A DNA stretch of 64,000 nucleotides from Corynebacterium auriscanis (GTDB taxonomy: Bacteria; Actinomycetota; Actinomycetes; Mycobacteriales; Mycobacteriaceae): NCBI RefSeq assembly GCF_030408435.1, contig NZ_CP047046.1, positions 1,098,572 to 1,162,571 on the forward strand, written 5' to 3'. Every line of letters begins with the position of its first letter. Within the stretch, counting starts at the first letter, position 1. The notes below the pieces were generated by a model that saw only the letters and a program-made list of their open reading frames with translations, made no database searches and had not been told where the DNA came from. The position numbers were made by a program, and so were the translations under genes. Shown one piece after another: positions 1 through 13,072 of the stretch.

Positions 1-860
<860 letters not shown>

Positions 861-970
861 TGTCACACTCCTCTTTCTTATCGTTAGTTACAGCCCAGCC
901 CAGTATTCCGAACCAGCCCGCCACAGACCGGCCCGCTCCAGCCCAGCATCCACTGGGTTCACAACCGGGT

Positions 971-2158
971 TCACAGCCGGCCTAGGGCACAGGCGCTCAG
1001 GTCCACACCCACCGCGCGCGATGCCACATCGAGCGGCTCGTCCGCAGTAGCTTCCGCAGCAGCAGCCTCCGGAGTGGCTAGGTGCAAGCCCATTGCCACA
1101 CCTGCGCGGGCCCCAAGGGCAGAAAGCAGGATTCCGTGTCGGAAGTAACCGTTGGAGACCACCACGTTAGTCCCCACTGTACCCAGCAACGGCAAGTCGT
1201 CTGGAGTACCCGGCCGCGCTCCGGCCAGGGCTTCCAAAAACTCGCATTCTTCCAGCCCAGGCACTACACGGATAGCATCGCGCAGCAGCGTGTGCACCCC
1301 GCCAACACCGGGGCGCACACGATCGTCCTCACGGCTAGTGGCGCCAACGGCAATGGTCGCATCAGTACGCGGAATCACATAGATCGGTCGATCTTCTACA
1401 AACCCTCGAATTACCCGGTCAACGGGCGTGGGAAGACTGTGCGGAACAGCTAAGCGCACTAGGTCTCCGCGCACAGGGCGTACCGGTAGCCGTGGTGCAC
1501 CTTCCACATCGTTGGCGCCAAGTCCGTTGCACAGGTACACACTTTTTTCCACGCCCACATCGTTCCCATCCCGCAGTTTCACCGCAGTACACGTGCCGGC
1601 ATCGGTGATAAGACCCGTGGCTTGCGCCCGCACCATCGTGACACCGCACTGAGCCAGGGCATCCATGGTGGCAGCGCAAAACAGTCGGGGATTAACTTGG
1701 TGGTCACCGGGGATCTCCACGGCACCGGAGAGCTGCGGGGACAGGCCGGGTTCAATGGCCCGCGCCCGGCGCAGGGGAATACGACGGATCGTCATCCCAT
1801 TGTGGCTTTGGTGCTCCATCAGTTCCGATAGATGGGTGGCATCCGCCCGATCCGCTGCCACCACTAGGGTGGATTCGTCGCGGAATCCCGTGGGTAGATC
1901 GGAGAGCCGCCGCACGAACGCGATCAGATCCGGCCACAGCTCCGCCGACCGCATCATCAAGGGATAGAGGGCCTCTTGGCCGTACTGCACCTCTGCCACT
2001 GGTGCGAGCATCCCACCGGCCACCCACGAAGCCCCACTGATAGGGGCCGGATCCACCACCGCAATGGACTGTCCGGGAACACCCTCGCGCACAAGCTCCA
2101 ACGCCGTCGTAAGACCAATAATCCCGGCACCGATGATTACGTGCTGGAATGTCCTCAT
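971..2158 (-). CDS. thiO: Glycine oxidase ThiO (FAD-dependent)
   Basis: The 395-residue protein begins MRTFQHVIIGAGIIGLTTAL, a Rossmann GxGxxG dinucleotide-binding motif at the N-terminus. It continues with DAO-family landmarks (SGASWVAGGMLAP, and the C-terminal RPGTPDDLPLLGTVG and NGYFRHGILLS). ThiO oxidises glycine to the imine (dehydroglycine) used by ThiG in aerobic bacteria. I set the start at the ATG at 2158, with GGAGG about 10 bases upstream; a longer GTG start at 2179 would place the Shine-Dalgarno inside the coding sequence. It lies between thiE and thiS in the thiamine operon. Confidence 0.92.
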   Translation of the reverse strand: MRTFQHVIIGAGIIGLTTALELVREGVPGQSIAVVDPAPISGASWVAGGMLAPVAEVQYGQEALYPLMMRSAELWPDLIAFVRRLSDLPTGFRDESTLVVAADRADATHLSELMEHQSHNGMTIRRIPLRRARAIEPGLSPQLSGAVEIPGDHQVNPRLFCAATMDALAQCGVTMVRAQATGLITDAGTCTAVKLRDGNDVGVEKSVYLCNGLGANDVEGAPRLPVRPVRGDLVRLAVPHSLPTPVDRVIRGFVEDRPIYVIPRTDATIAVGATSREDDRVRPGVGGVHTLLRDAIRVVPGLEECEFLEALAGARPGTPDDLPLLGTVGTNVVVSNGYFRHGILLSALGARAGVAMGLHLATPEAAAAEATADEPLDVASRAVGVDLSACALGRL

Positions 2159-2175
2159 GGAAGGTGACCCTCCTT

Positions 2176-4815
<2,640 letters not shown>

Positions 4816-4969
4816 TCGGTCTAGTCCACACCTTAGCGAAGCAAGCGGACACTGTGGGGAAGGTTTTTACGACAACAGGGCAATGCGGGGGTATCGCAGG
4901 TGCGCAGCGCGAGGGCCAAAGGGTGACCTGACCTGCTGAGCATGGGGGCGTCGGGCTAAAGTAAGAAGC

Positions 4970-5146
4970 ATGATCGATCCGAAACTTCTAGAGATCCTCG
5001 CGTGCCCGAAAGATAAGCAACCACTGGAGGATCACGGCGATTATCTGGTCAACCCGCGTTTGGGCTTGGCTTATCCGGTGCAGGATGACATCCCAGTATT
5101 GCTAGTGGATGAGGCCGTGGAATGGCCGTTGAGCCCGCGCGCATAA
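4970..5146 (+). CDS. Trm112/UPF0434-family small protein
   Basis: A 58-residue protein, MIDPKLLEILACPKDKQPL..., carries the start of the UPF0434/Trm112 fold (LLEILACP, LAYPVQDDIPVLL). Family members are small zinc-ribbon-like proteins; Trm112 proteins activate methyltransferases, while bacterial members of the YcaR type are mostly uncharacterised. Only one cysteine (in LACP) is visible, so metal binding through a full Cys set is not supported. It lies 59 bases before tyrS on the same strand and may be cotranscribed. The ribosome binding site is weak (AAGAAG). Confidence 0.85.
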   Translation: MIDPKLLEILACPKDKQPLEDHGDYLVNPRLGLAYPVQDDIPVLLVDEAVEWPLSPRA

Positions 5147-5205
5147 GCCCTTGCAAGTCTCAGTTTTCATGTCAAAGATCGCTTTTTAGAGTTTGAGGTA
5201 TAGCT

Positions 5206-6570
5206 ATGTCTGAAGATGTTTCGGCACCAACCACGTCCGCCACGGCGAACCTGGTGGATGAGTTGCAGTGGCGCGGGCTGATCGCGCAATCGACGGATCT
5301 GGATGCATTGCGCGAGCAGCTGGAAACATCCACCGCGGTGTACGCCGGTTTCGACCCAACTGGTCCTTCACTGCACGCGGGCCACTTGGTTCCACTTCTG
5401 CTGTTGCGTCGGTTCCAGCTGGCCGGGCACAAGCCGTTCGCACTGGCCGGCGGCGCTACGGGCATGATCGGCGACCCGCGTGATGTGGGCGAGCGCTCCA
5501 TGCTTACCGATGAGCAGGTGGGGGACAACCTCGATCGCATCAAGAACCAACTGCGGGCGTTTCTGGTGTTCGAGGGGGAGGAACCCATCGCGGAAGGCGA
5601 CCGGACTGAGAAGGATAGGGCCCAGGGACATTGGGATGAGGAATCCATGCAGGGCGCGAAGTTGGTGAATAACGCCGATTGGACCGCAAAGATGTCCGTT
5701 ATCGATTTCCTGCGTGACCTGGGCAAGAACTTTTCGCTCAACACGATGCTCTCCCGCGATACCGTGAAGCGCCGTTTGGAAAACGACGGTATTTCTTACA
5801 CTGAGTTTTCCTACATGCTGCTGCAGGCCAACGATTACCTGCACTTGCGCCGCGAGTACGACGTGCGCGTGCAGGTGGGCGGCTCTGATCAGTGGGGAAA
5901 TATCGTTTCCGGAGTGGACCTGAACCGCCGTGTGGATCAGCAGTCCGTGCATGCGCTCACAGTGCCGTTGGTCACTGATTCGGAGGGCAATAAGTTCGGT
6001 AAATCCACCGGTGGAGGCAAACTGTGGTTGGATCCGCAAATGACCAGTCCGTACAGCTGGTACCAGTATTTCTTTAACTCTGCTGATGCCGACGTAGTGC
6101 GTTACCTGCGGTGGTTCACCTTCCTGGATCGTGCGGAGATCGAGCGTTTGGAGGGCGAGGTTGCCGAACGCCCATTCAAGCGCGAGGCGCAGCGGGTACT
6201 GGCCCAAGAAATGACCAAGCTGGTCCACGGCGCCGATGCCGTAGAAAAGGTTGAGCTGGCAGCCCAGGCCTTGTTCGGCCGGGCCGAATTGGACGGGCTG
6301 GATGAGGCCACTCTGGCTGCTGCATTGCAGGAGACCGAGGTTGCCGAAGTTTCTTCCGACGCCACGATCGTGGACCTTTTGGTCGCCACCGGGCTAGAGG
6401 CTTCCAAGGGTGCGGCCCGGCGCACGGTCGGCGAGGGTGGTGCATACGTCAACAATGCGCGCATCGAGGACACGGAATGGGTACCGGCCCGCGAGGATAT
6501 GCTGCACGGCAGCTGGTTGGTGCTGCGCAAGGGCAAGAAGCGCTTCGCGGGGGCGAAGGTACAACCCTAG
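5206..6570 (+). CDS. tyrS: Tyrosyl-tRNA synthetase
   Basis: This class I synthetase charges tRNA-Tyr. The 454-residue protein has the HIGH-equivalent HAGH at about residues 57-60, the tyrosine pocket sequences [15 protein letters not shown] and GGSDQWGNI, and a KMSKS-equivalent KFGKS at about 263-267. A C-terminal S4-type RNA-binding region ends at RFAGAKVQP. An acidic insert at about residues 122-150 makes it longer than many TyrS proteins. Its last eight codons and stop coincide with the first unit of a 25-bp tandem repeat (6546-6670). Confidence 0.97.
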   Translation: MSEDVSAPTTSATANLVDELQWRGLIAQSTDLDALREQLETSTAVYAGFDPTGPSLHAGHLVPLLLLRRFQLAGHKPFALAGGATGMIGDPRDVGERSMLTDEQVGDNLDRIKNQLRAFLVFEGEEPIAEGDRTEKDRAQGHWDEESMQGAKLVNNADWTAKMSVIDFLRDLGKNFSLNTMLSRDTVKRRLENDGISYTEFSYMLLQANDYLHLRREYDVRVQVGGSDQWGNIVSGVDLNRRVDQQSVHALTVPLVTDSEGNKFGKSTGGGKLWLDPQMTSPYSWYQYFFNSADADVVRYLRWFTFLDRAEIERLEGEVAERPFKREAQRVLAQEMTKLVHGADAVEKVELAAQALFGRAELDGLDEATLAAALQETEVAEVSSDATIVDLLVATGLEASKGAARRTVGEGGAYVNNARIEDTEWVPAREDMLHGSWLVLRKGKKRFAGAKVQP

Positions 6571-6670
6571 CGCGGGAGCGAAGGTACAACTTAGGCGCGG
6601 GAGGGAAGCTACAACCCTAGCGCGGGAGCGAAAGTAGAACTCTGGCGCGGGAGGGAAGCTACAACCCTAG
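6546..6670 (+). repeat. 25-bp tandem repeat, five units, overlapping the tyrS stop
   Basis: Five units of exactly 25 bp follow one another without gaps: 6546-6570, 6571-6595, 6596-6620, 6621-6645 and 6646-6670. The consensus runs CGCGGGAG(C/G)GAAG then (G/C)TACAACCCTAG. Units 3 and 5 are identical; the others differ at a few positions. A sixth copy begins at 6671 but diverges after CGCGGGA. Unit 1 encodes the C-terminus and TAG stop of TyrS, so the array apparently grew from the end of that gene. No long open frame or clear hairpin runs through it. Confidence 0.9.
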
Positions 6671-6749
6671 CGCGGGACAGCCGGGCACCCACCCTCAGGT
6701 CCTGCTTTCGCGGCGCGGCCGGGCACCCACCCCACCCCCAGGCCCGCAC

Positions 6750-8322
6750 AATGTGCAGCAGAACTCTGACAAAAAGACCGGAAGGGTCAGGCGGTGAATG
6801 CAACATCTTCGGATGGGTCGAGGTTAAAGAATACTTCCCTCGGGGTCAGTCCATCTAGCACCACCCGTGGAGTGTCGTTGATGAGGTCTTCATATTCCTG
6901 GAGTTGCTCATGGGTCACCGTGGCAAGATCGGTGCCTTTCGGAATGAATCGGCGTAGCTCGGCATTAATATTCTCGTTACTCGGCCGCTGCCATGGGGAG
7001 TGCGGATCGCAGAAGTAGAGCTTCAACCCCTCAAAATGTTCGGCCAGCTGACCACTGGCAGCCATTTCCGCGCCCTGATCCCAGGTCAGGGTCTGGACGC
7101 GACGGTCTGGGGCGATAGCCATCTGGTTGATCTGCCCGAGCATGTCTTTCAACGCGGTGACCACGGTCTGGGACGTGTGATCGGTGGTTAACAACCTGGC
7201 CATGAACAACCGGCTATGCCGTTCTATCAAGGTGATGATCGCGTGCTTTCCACCCTGAGCGCCTCACACGAGGTCACCTTCCCAATGTCCTGGCACTGCC
7301 CGGTCAGCAGCGTGTGGTGGGCGGGTGGAGTATTGTCGCGCCATGAACCCATGGTTTCGCCCCGCGTCCGCGAGTCGGTAGCTTCGAGCGGGGTCGTCGT
7401 CCTGTGCGACCTGATCGAAAGGGCGTAGTCGACGGTTAACTCATGGCGTAGCCCACCAGCTGCTTGGACGTAGAGGGCTTGGTACATCGTTTCGTGTGAC
7501 AAGGTCAACTCCTGATGAATGCCGGATAAACGTTTCAGCCTAGCTACGATACGTTTCGGTGAGACCTGCCGGTTCAAGCAGTCGAATGACGATACGTCGT
7601 AACGTGGTATGAGCATCAAGTTTTCGCGGTTTCGGGCGTTTGGCTGCATCGATGCTGCGTTGCTGGGCTATCAGTGGGTGATACACCCCGTCGATACTGT
7701 TGCGGGTGACTTCGCGGCTGATCACGCTGGGATGCCTGCCGAGTTGTCGGGCGGTCTGGCGGATGGAATAAGACTGGTCCAGGCAAAACTTGATGTAGAC
7801 CCTGTCGAACGCGGTTAAGCGCATACCCCGGCCGACTTTGACTGTCGCTGGCTGATAATTCACCACCACGGGGTCTACTGACAACACAATGGGTTGATCA
7901 CGGTTACTTGTCGACGATACCGACGGGCGGGACACAGGCATGACAGAATTATGTACCCACCGGTACACGGTAACTGGGTGGACACCAGTTCTGGCGGCAA
8001 TATCGTGATCACTTCGCCCAGCACATGCTAAGAACATGACCATCATCTGCGTGGCTGTCTTGCCGGTGGCAAGACCACCACCACGTCCCCGCGCAAGGCG
8101 CGCACCTTGGCTTGTGATGTAGTCCCGCAACGCACGGTCGGTACAGCCGGTGGCTTGGGCTGCGTGCAGTGCGCTGTAGCGGTGGTTGGCGATCAGGTCG
8201 AAAGCAGCAACAACAGCAGGATCGGGAGTGTAGGACATAATCAACACCTCATGAACAAATCAGGGTGTTGCATTCACCACTAGACCCCACCACCGATTTT
8301 TGTTGGACTTCTGCTGCACATT
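6750..8322 (-). mobile_element. Decayed IS30-family insertion sequence
   Basis: The element is bounded by imperfect inverted repeats. The left end reads AATGTGCAGCAGAACTCTGA from 6750. The reverse complement of the right end, ending at 8322, reads AATGTGCAGCAGAAGTCCAA, so the outer 14 bases match perfectly. A second shared block, GGTGAATGCAACA, lies 40-50 bases inside both ends. The interior carries a transposase of the IS30 family on the minus strand that is broken by several frameshifts. No convincing target-site duplication is visible at the flanks. The element lies between tyrS and the peptide transporter operon. Confidence 0.9.
6787..8247 (-). pseudogene. IS30-family transposase (disrupted)
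   Basis: The N-terminal part (8247 to about 7570) has the IS30 helix-turn-helix region, including RLTAFDRVYIKFCLDQSYSI and GRHPSVISREV. The reading then shifts near 7570 (to QVSPKRIVARLKR), again near 7420 (to RSGRTGRRPRSKLPTRGRG), and again near 7330 (to STRPPHHAADRAVPGHWEGD). A TGA at 7264-7266 interrupts the DDE domain just after GHWEGDLV. The C-terminal part (7230 to 6787) is intact, with LTWDQGAEMA and SPWQRPSNENINAELRRF. At least three frameshifts and one nonsense codon mean that no functional enzyme is made, unless they are sequencing errors. Confidence 0.88.
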
Positions 8323-8374
8323 CGTTTCGCTGTTTACAGATTAGATTGGGAGACCCCCGCAATCCAATCGAGTT

Positions 8375-10090
8375 TTACTTCTCCCAACCGATGTCCTGGA
8401 CTGCGACGGAAGCAAAGCCCATCGCGCCGTAGTTGGCCAGGCCTGGCTTCACCGCGACAATGTCCGGACCGTTGGCGAAAGGCAGGATACCGTACTGTCC
8501 GAAGGCTTCCTTTTCCAGTTCGTTGGCTTTCTTGATCTGCTCATCCTTGCTGCCAATCTTCTGCAGCTCGCGGATCTTGGCGTCAAACTCCTTGGTGCCG
8601 GTGCCGGAGCGGTTGAGCTGCGAGTTAGACAGGTAGGTCTGTCCGAAGTACGCCACGCCGAATGGGTCGGAAGAGTTGAAGCCCATGGGGAAGATGTCGA
8701 AGTCACGGTTGGTGATGACCTTAGAGAAGTCCGCGGATGGGCGCTCTTCAACCTTAACGTCGATTCCAATGTCCTTGAGCATCTTCTGGGTGGCAGAAGC
8801 AGAGGCCTTCACCATGGGGCTATCACCGGTAATCACATAGCGTAGGGACAGTGGCTTGCCATCCTTTTCGCGGATCCCGTTGGAGCCTTCCTTCCAACCT
8901 GCTTCGTCAAGTAGCTTCTTAGCTGCTTCGTTGTCGTGCTTGACTACAGATCCGAAGTTGTCTTCGTAACCATCTTGCGTGCCAAATAGCGCGAAGGATC
9001 CAGGCAGGGGCTCGCTGTAGTCCAAGCCGTTGAAGCGAATGCTGGCCAGCTGGGAACGATCAATACCGGTCATGATGGCTTCGCGGACCTTGATGTCCTG
9101 CAAGATTGGGGATTTTGCATTCAGAGTTACCAGGAAGTTGGATGGTCGCTGCGCGGTGCGGATTTCCGCCTTGTCACCCATTTGTTTCACCGCTGCGTAG
9201 CGGTCCTTTGCCCCAACTGCTGTGGCATCAATTTCTCCAGCCTTGAACGCGTTCAGACTTGCTTGGTCCTCCATTTGGCGGATGGTAACTTTTTCCAGTT
9301 TGGCGGGTTCTCCCCACCACTTTTCATTCCGAACGAAAGTGACTTCGCCACGCTGGAAGTTGGAACTTGCGGCTTTGAATGGACCCGCGCCCCACTCTGG
9401 GTGCAGCTTCTTCAGGTAGTCCTTGTTGAACTGATCAGCGGTTTTAACCTGTGGTGGAAGCAGGTAGTTGAAGAGGCCACCCCACCATGGGTAAGCCTGC
9501 TTGAACGTGACCACGGCCTCGTGCTCATCTTTGCCTTGCTTGACGGACTCAATGAGCTCATAACCGTCAGTGGACGACGGCACGTAGGCTTCATCTTCAC
9601 CGTTGTTGGTCTTCCACGTGTGCTCGAAAGTCTTCCAATCGATGGGGGTGCCGTCGTTGTACTTGGCGGCATCATTGATGGTGTAGGTGATGACGGTCTT
9701 GCCGTCCTTATCCTCTTCTTTGACGTCCGTGAGGTAGTCCTTGTTGGGCATGACATCGCCCTTTTCACTGAACAGGATCACCTGCGGGTTGTACATCTTC
9801 CACACATTATTGGTGTAGAGAGTACCGTCACCGTGGAATGGGTTCTGTTGCTCGGATATTTCAGAGATGGGCAGTACTAGTTCGCCACCGTCTTTGATCT
9901 CATCGCGGCTCTTGGCGTTGTAGGCGGCGGGGGCTACGGATTCGTTAGTAGAGCCTTCGCCTTTTTTGCTGCCTTTTTCACCGTCACCGCCTCCGCAGGC
10001 CGCCAGCGTCAATGACGCAACTGCCACTGCGGCGATCGCTCCGCGGCGGGTGTATAAACCCTTACTGCCTCGCGTAGTTTTGATGTTCAT
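8375..10090 (-). CDS. Peptide ABC transporter substrate-binding lipoprotein (family 5)
   Basis: A 571-residue extracellular solute receptor of the DppA/OppA family. The N-terminus is a lipoprotein signal ending in the lipobox LAAC (Cys about residue 32), preceded by a twin-arginine pair (TRRGAIAA). Family features include YTINDAAKYNDGTPIDWKTF, the WGAGPFKAASSNF region and IRQMEDQASLNAFKAGEIDA. It should capture di- or oligopeptides outside the membrane and pass them to the permeases encoded at 12124-14056. It is the last gene of the operon, 156 bases after the ATPase gene, and has a strong GAGGAG ribosome binding site. The substrate cannot be told from sequence. Confidence 0.92.
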   Translation of the reverse strand: MNIKTTRGSKGLYTRRGAIAAVAVASLTLAACGGGDGEKGSKKGEGSTNESVAPAAYNAKSRDEIKDGGELVLPISEISEQQNPFHGDGTLYTNNVWKMYNPQVILFSEKGDVMPNKDYLTDVKEEDKDGKTVITYTINDAAKYNDGTPIDWKTFEHTWKTNNGEDEAYVPSSTDGYELIESVKQGKDEHEAVVTFKQAYPWWGGLFNYLLPPQVKTADQFNKDYLKKLHPEWGAGPFKAASSNFQRGEVTFVRNEKWWGEPAKLEKVTIRQMEDQASLNAFKAGEIDATAVGAKDRYAAVKQMGDKAEIRTAQRPSNFLVTLNAKSPILQDIKVREAIMTGIDRSQLASIRFNGLDYSEPLPGSFALFGTQDGYEDNFGSVVKHDNEAAKKLLDEAGWKEGSNGIREKDGKPLSLRYVITGDSPMVKASASATQKMLKDIGIDVKVEERPSADFSKVITNRDFDIFPMGFNSSDPFGVAYFGQTYLSNSQLNRSGTGTKEFDAKIRELQKIGSKDEQIKKANELEKEAFGQYGILPFANGPDIVAVKPGLANYGAMGFASVAVQDIGWEK

Positions 10091-10246
10091 GCTGTCGCTC
10101 CTCTTGTGAAATGTAAGGGATGGAGTGTGCCCTAGACGTCAGGGGTTTGTTGCTTTGCTTATCGATTACGCAGCGCGTGGCTTAGCGTGGTCGAGTTGCG
10201 AAGAACAAAGGGGGTGGCGGTTCTCCGCCGAATCGGTTTTTTCGCA

Positions 10247-12127
10247 TCATGCCTTTTCTCTTTCTGCCCGAGGGTCGGGCACCGGAATAGCTTTGAGCAG
10301 CTTCTGTGTGTATTCGTGCTGAGGGTTGGAGAAGATTTCTTCAGCATCGCCTTGTTCGACGAATTCGCCCTTGTACATCACGGCCACGCGGTCGGACAGG
10401 TGGCGGATAACGGATAGATCGTGGGCGACGAATAGGTAGGAGAGGCCCAGCTTGCGTTTCAAATCATCAAGCAGGTTGATCACACCGGCCTGGATGGACA
10501 CATCCAATGCAGAGACCGGCTCATCCAAGACAATGAGTTTCGGGTTTGTTGCTAGGGCTCGCGCTAGGCCGATGCGCTGACGTTGGCCTCCCGAGAACGC
10601 ACCAGGGAAGCGGTCCACGTGGATGGCGTCGAGACCGACAAGCCCCATCAATTCCTCCACGCGGGAGTCAATATCCCCCTGATAGCCCAGCGAACGTAGG
10701 GGCTCGGAAATCACTTCGCGCACCGTCATGCGGGGGTTGAGGGAACTCATCGGGTCTTGGAAAACGATTTGGATATCCTTGCGTGCTTCCAAGCGCTGCT
10801 TGTTGGTCATAGTCGCGGTATTCACACCACACAGCTCAATCGTTGCTCCATCGGCAGGGTTCAATTCCATGACCTCTAGCAGCGTGGTGGTTTTGCCCGA
10901 TCCGGATTCACCCACGATGGCCATACACTCACCAGCTCGGATATCGAACGAGACCGACTTGACGGCGTGTACCGTACCGACACGGCGCTTCACCAATGCG
11001 CCCTTAGTTAAGGGGAAATCCTTAACTAGGTTTTCCACGCGCAGGACCTCTTCGCGTTCTTCCCGCGCAATGCCGGCGAATTTATCCTCGGCAAGCTGAG
11101 GCTGCGGGTACATTTCTTGCCCGTCGATTTGTGAACCATTGATTTCAGCGGCTCGAATGCAGGCCACAGAATGGGAGGGCTCGTCCGTTAACGGCACAAA
11201 CGGTGGTTCCTCGGCGGTACACGCTTCGATTTTCACCGGGCAGCGGGGAGCGAAGGGGCATCCCGGTGGCAGGTCCACCACCACCGGTGGCGAACCTTGA
11301 ATGGGTGTGAGCGGACCGGGGTTGGGCTTGTCCACTCGTGGAGTAGATCCCAGCAGTCCCACGGTGTAAGGCATCTTGGGGTCTTCGAAAGTGTTGAATA
11401 CATCGGTCTTTTCCACCGGCCGTCCGGCGTACATGACCAGGACCTCGTCCGCCATTCCGGCCACTACACCCATGTCGTGCGTGATCATGATGGAAGCCGC
11501 GCCAGTTTCGCGTTGCGCGACTCGAATCACATCGAGGATCTGTGCCTGGATCGTGACATCCAGAGCGGTGGTCGGCTCGTCGCAGATGAGCACCTTCGGC
11601 TTGTTGGCGATAGCCATGGCAATGACTGCACGTTGCCGCATGCCGCCGGAAAACTGGTGGGGGAATGCCCGAACCCGCTTGTCCGGTTCGGGAATCCCCA
11701 CCAAGTCCAGCAATTCAACGGCTTGCTGCCAAGCTTGCTTATTGGATACGTCTTGGTGGCACTGAATTGCTTCGACTAGCTGAGCGCCGATACTGAAAAC
11801 GGGCGTGAGAGCCGACAGCGGATCCTGGAAGATCATTCCGATTCCCGCGCCCCGAATCTCGGTCATCTGTTTATCGGTGAGACCGATGAGTTCCCTGTCG
11901 TTGAATCGTGCGGAGCCCTCCACCTTGGCGTAATCAGGCAACAGCCCCATGATGGCCAGGGAGGTCACCGACTTGCCCGAGCCCGATTCACCGACGATAC
12001 CTAAGGTCCGCCCGGGGTGTAGATCGAAATCCACTCCGCGCACCGCGCGTACCAGACCCGATTCCGAAGGGAAGGTGACGTTGAGGTCTCGGACCGAGAG
12101 GATTGGAGAAGGGTTGTTATTCGTCAT
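10247..12127 (-). CDS. Fused double ATPase of a peptide ABC importer (DppD-DppF type)
   Basis: The 626-residue protein contains two complete ABC ATPase domains. The first has Walker A GESGSGKSV near residue 45, signature FSGGMRQR and Walker B VLICDEPTTALD. The second has GESGSGKTT near residue 405, FSGGQRQR and LIVLDEPVSALD. Each half resembles DppD or DppF, and the oligopeptide-transporter C-terminal extension with CPFAPRCPVKIEAC lies between them. It should energise the DppBC-type permeases encoded just upstream; its ATG overlaps the end of the preceding permease gene by 4 bases. Fused versions of this pair are common in actinobacteria. Confidence 0.94.
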   Translation of the reverse strand: MTNNNPSPILSVRDLNVTFPSESGLVRAVRGVDFDLHPGRTLGIVGESGSGKSVTSLAIMGLLPDYAKVEGSARFNDRELIGLTDKQMTEIRGAGIGMIFQDPLSALTPVFSIGAQLVEAIQCHQDVSNKQAWQQAVELLDLVGIPEPDKRVRAFPHQFSGGMRQRAVIAMAIANKPKVLICDEPTTALDVTIQAQILDVIRVAQRETGAASIMITHDMGVVAGMADEVLVMYAGRPVEKTDVFNTFEDPKMPYTVGLLGSTPRVDKPNPGPLTPIQGSPPVVVDLPPGCPFAPRCPVKIEACTAEEPPFVPLTDEPSHSVACIRAAEINGSQIDGQEMYPQPQLAEDKFAGIAREEREEVLRVENLVKDFPLTKGALVKRRVGTVHAVKSVSFDIRAGECMAIVGESGSGKTTTLLEVMELNPADGATIELCGVNTATMTNKQRLEARKDIQIVFQDPMSSLNPRMTVREVISEPLRSLGYQGDIDSRVEELMGLVGLDAIHVDRFPGAFSGGQRQRIGLARALATNPKLIVLDEPVSALDVSIQAGVINLLDDLKRKLGLSYLFVAHDLSVIRHLSDRVAVMYKGEFVEQGDAEEIFSNPQHEYTQKLLKAIPVPDPRAEREKA

Positions 12128-13071
12128 GCTCGGCCTCCAGCGTTGGAGTTCGGATCAAGGGCATCGCGCAGACCATCGGCGATGAATGCCATGGACACGG
12201 TCAAAAGGGTCAAAACGGCAGCGGGGTAGTAGAACTGCCAGGGGCTGGATTCCAAGGAGGCTGCACCGTTTTGCAGCAGCGTTCCCAAAGAAACGTCCGG
12301 GAGTTTCACGCCGAGCCCCAGGAAAGATAGTGCCGTTTCCGAAACCACGGTGGCGACAACCCCCAGGGCGAATTGGATGATGAGGAGGGACCCGATGTTG
12401 GGGATGATGTGCCGCAAAATCGTCTTGGGCTTGGATACGCCCATGTACCGGGCCGCTTTCACGTAGTCGTTTTCACGTACGGACAGCGCCAGCGACCAGA
12501 TCACGCGGGCCGGATACATCCAGCCGAACCCAATCAACACCAGGATGAGGACTTTCCAGTCGCCACCGGAATCGCTTGTAATCAAGGCGATCAGCAGGAA
12601 CGAAGGGATCGCCAGGAGGAAGTGAATGACCGCGAGGACGATCTTTTCCAAAGGACCGCCGTACAGGGCTGCACCGGCTCCAATGATCGCGGATAAAATG
12701 CTGGTAGCTAGCGATACGGCAACGGCGATAGTCAGTGAGCGACCTAACCCATGGACGGTTTGCGCGAATAGGTCGTGGCCGGCGTCGGTAGTGCCAAAAA
12801 GGTGTTCAGAATCCGGCTTGGTTGCCAAGTTGAGGAAGTCGGGATCATCGAATTTCCACTCCGTGAACATGCCACCGAACAGCGAGAAAAAGATGAGGCC
12901 TACGAAGATCAACAGCCCGACAACTGCCAGCTTATTGCGTACGAATCGCTTGGCGTACAGTTTTAGTTTGCCGTTGTTGGTTTTCTTTCCTGCTTTCTTA
13001 TCGACGCCCCTCGCCAACTCGTCTTCGCTGTGAATAGGGCGCTTAAGGTCTGCTTGGTTGGGATTGGTCAT
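12124..13071 (-). CDS. Peptide ABC transporter permease (DppC type)
   Basis: A 315-residue inner-membrane permease. It has an N-terminal cytoplasmic region (to about residue 45), a first membrane helix (KLAVVGLLIFVGLIFFSLFG), then the binding-protein-dependent transport domain with several helices. The EAA-type loop is visible around NDYVKAARYMGVSKPKTILR. HLFGTTDAGHDLFAQTVHG is the usual DppC/OppC motif after the first helix. It should pair with the DppB-type protein encoded 1 base upstream to form the channel. Its stop overlaps the start of the fused ATPase gene. Confidence 0.93.
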   Translation of the reverse strand: MTNPNQADLKRPIHSEDELARGVDKKAGKKTNNGKLKLYAKRFVRNKLAVVGLLIFVGLIFFSLFGGMFTEWKFDDPDFLNLATKPDSEHLFGTTDAGHDLFAQTVHGLGRSLTIAVAVSLATSILSAIIGAGAALYGGPLEKIVLAVIHFLLAIPSFLLIALITSDSGGDWKVLILVLIGFGWMYPARVIWSLALSVRENDYVKAARYMGVSKPKTILRHIIPNIGSLLIIQFALGVVATVVSETALSFLGLGVKLPDVSLGTLLQNGAASLESSPWQFYYPAAVLTLLTVSMAFIADGLRDALDPNSNAGGRA

Positions 13072-13072
13072 G

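Noticed and set aside
6740-8330. Target-site duplication flanking the IS30-like element
   Set aside because: The bases next to the two ends do not show a convincing 2-3 bp direct repeat, so I did not annotate one.
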